From NCBI RefSeq assembly GCF_025118155.1, contig NW_026251421.1, positions 124,001-188,000 on the forward strand: DNA of 64,000 bases, written 5' to 3'. The position numbers were made by a program, and so were the translations under genes. Shown in pieces: positions 63,636 to 64,000 of this stretch. The notes below the pieces were generated by a model. The model was not told where the DNA came from. It did not search any database and worked only from the letters and a program-made list of their open reading frames with translations. The DNA comes from Cokeromyces recurvatus. Lineage: Eukaryota > Mucoromycota > Mucoromycetes > Mucorales > Mucoraceae. How positions within the stretch are numbered: position 1 is the first letter of the stretch; the number at the start of each line of letters is the position of its first letter.

Positions 63636-64000
63636 ATGCCTTTAAAATTTGTGTCTAATTTTGTATCGTCACTTGTATTTAGTCAGAAAAAAGAGAAACA
63701 ATTAAAAGCTACAGAAAGCTTAACTATATTATCAAACAAGGAAATATTCACTTCGCAAAAATCATCTTCTTCGTTAGTTTCTTTTAGTCCAACAATTACT
63801 ATTCAAAGCTTCTTATGGACTAATAAAAAGGATGACCAAAAAAGTGACATTACAGCAACTTCTGTATCTTCAGAATGGACAGCACATCAAGAACAGCTTT
63901 CGTATTGGCAAAATCAGCCTTCATTATTTAATTCTTTACCAATAATGTGTATTAAAGACTTCGAATTAATAGAAACACTAGGTTTGTTACATAAACAAAA
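63636..64000 (+). CDS. AGC-type protein kinase (PKA catalytic-like), first exon only
   Basis: Exon 1 runs from the ATG at 63636 to about 63981 and codes for about 115 residues before a likely GTTTGT donor; the rest lies outside the window. The N-terminal 105 residues are Ser/Thr-rich and low in conservation. The exon ends IKDFELIETLG, which is the first strand of a kinase domain immediately before the glycine loop, in the form typical of cAMP-dependent protein kinase catalytic subunits. Long variable N-termini are common in fungal PKA. Another AGC kinase is possible, since the catalytic core cannot be seen. Confidence 0.65.
   Translation, partial: MPLKFVSNFVSSLVFSQKKEKQLKATESLTILSNKEIFTSQKSSSSLVSFSPTITIQSFLWTNKKDDQKSDITATSVSSEWTAHQEQLSYWQNQPSLFNSLPIMCIKDFELIETLGLLHKQ

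Overview
The window looks like nuclear DNA of an early-diverging filamentous fungus, most likely Mucoromycota/Mucorales. The base composition is very AT-rich, genes carry many short introns with GT...AG borders, homopolymer runs reach 35-59 bases, and the gene content fits: a class V chitin synthase fused to a myosin head, an ITC1-type ISWI subunit, VPS13, a COP9 subunit and a TnpB/Fanzor-like relic. Exon models were built by hand from splice signals, reading phase and family knowledge. They are predictions, but exon lengths sum to whole codons in every complete model.

Layout. 1-4907: a BSD2/NDFIP-type adaptor (minus, runs off the left edge), a Siw14-type phosphatase (plus, head to head with it) and DNA topoisomerase I. 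6260-9990: SNU13 and two secreted Ser/Thr-rich, probably GPI-anchored surface proteins. 10480-12900: a heavily decayed TnpB/Fanzor-like gene. 13426-17355: ITC1 and tubulin cofactor A. 17437-23310: the myosin-chitin synthase on the minus strand. 23311-27961: a gene-poor stretch with one decayed, unidentified minus-strand gene. 27962-37501: an MFS transporter, a four-module fasciclin membrane protein, a secreted quinoprotein-dehydrogenase-like beta-propeller, CSN8 and an FLVCR-like MFS transporter.

37895-45378 is the most unusual region. Inverted repeats of about 700 bp, ending 5'-CAG...CTG-3' and flanked by TA, bound a 7.5 kb segment. Inside are an apparently intact four-exon gene with a weakly serine-recombinase-like GYARKS region, a truncated inverted paralogue of it, an imperfect hairpin between the two, and a 5'-truncated Ty3/gypsy chromovirus with one LTR. 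No ordinary DDE transposase is visible.

45803-64000: an IQ/coiled-coil protein, a head-to-head pair of ribosomal protein genes (eS30 and eS1), the 16-exon VPS13 gene and, at the right edge, the first exon of an AGC-type kinase. Several genes contain tiny exons (3, 3, 4, 9, 13, 16 and 16 nt). Much of the housekeeping set concerns RNA and ribosome function, chromatin, membrane contact and traffic, and cell wall or surface. No tRNA, rRNA or CRISPR array was recognised.
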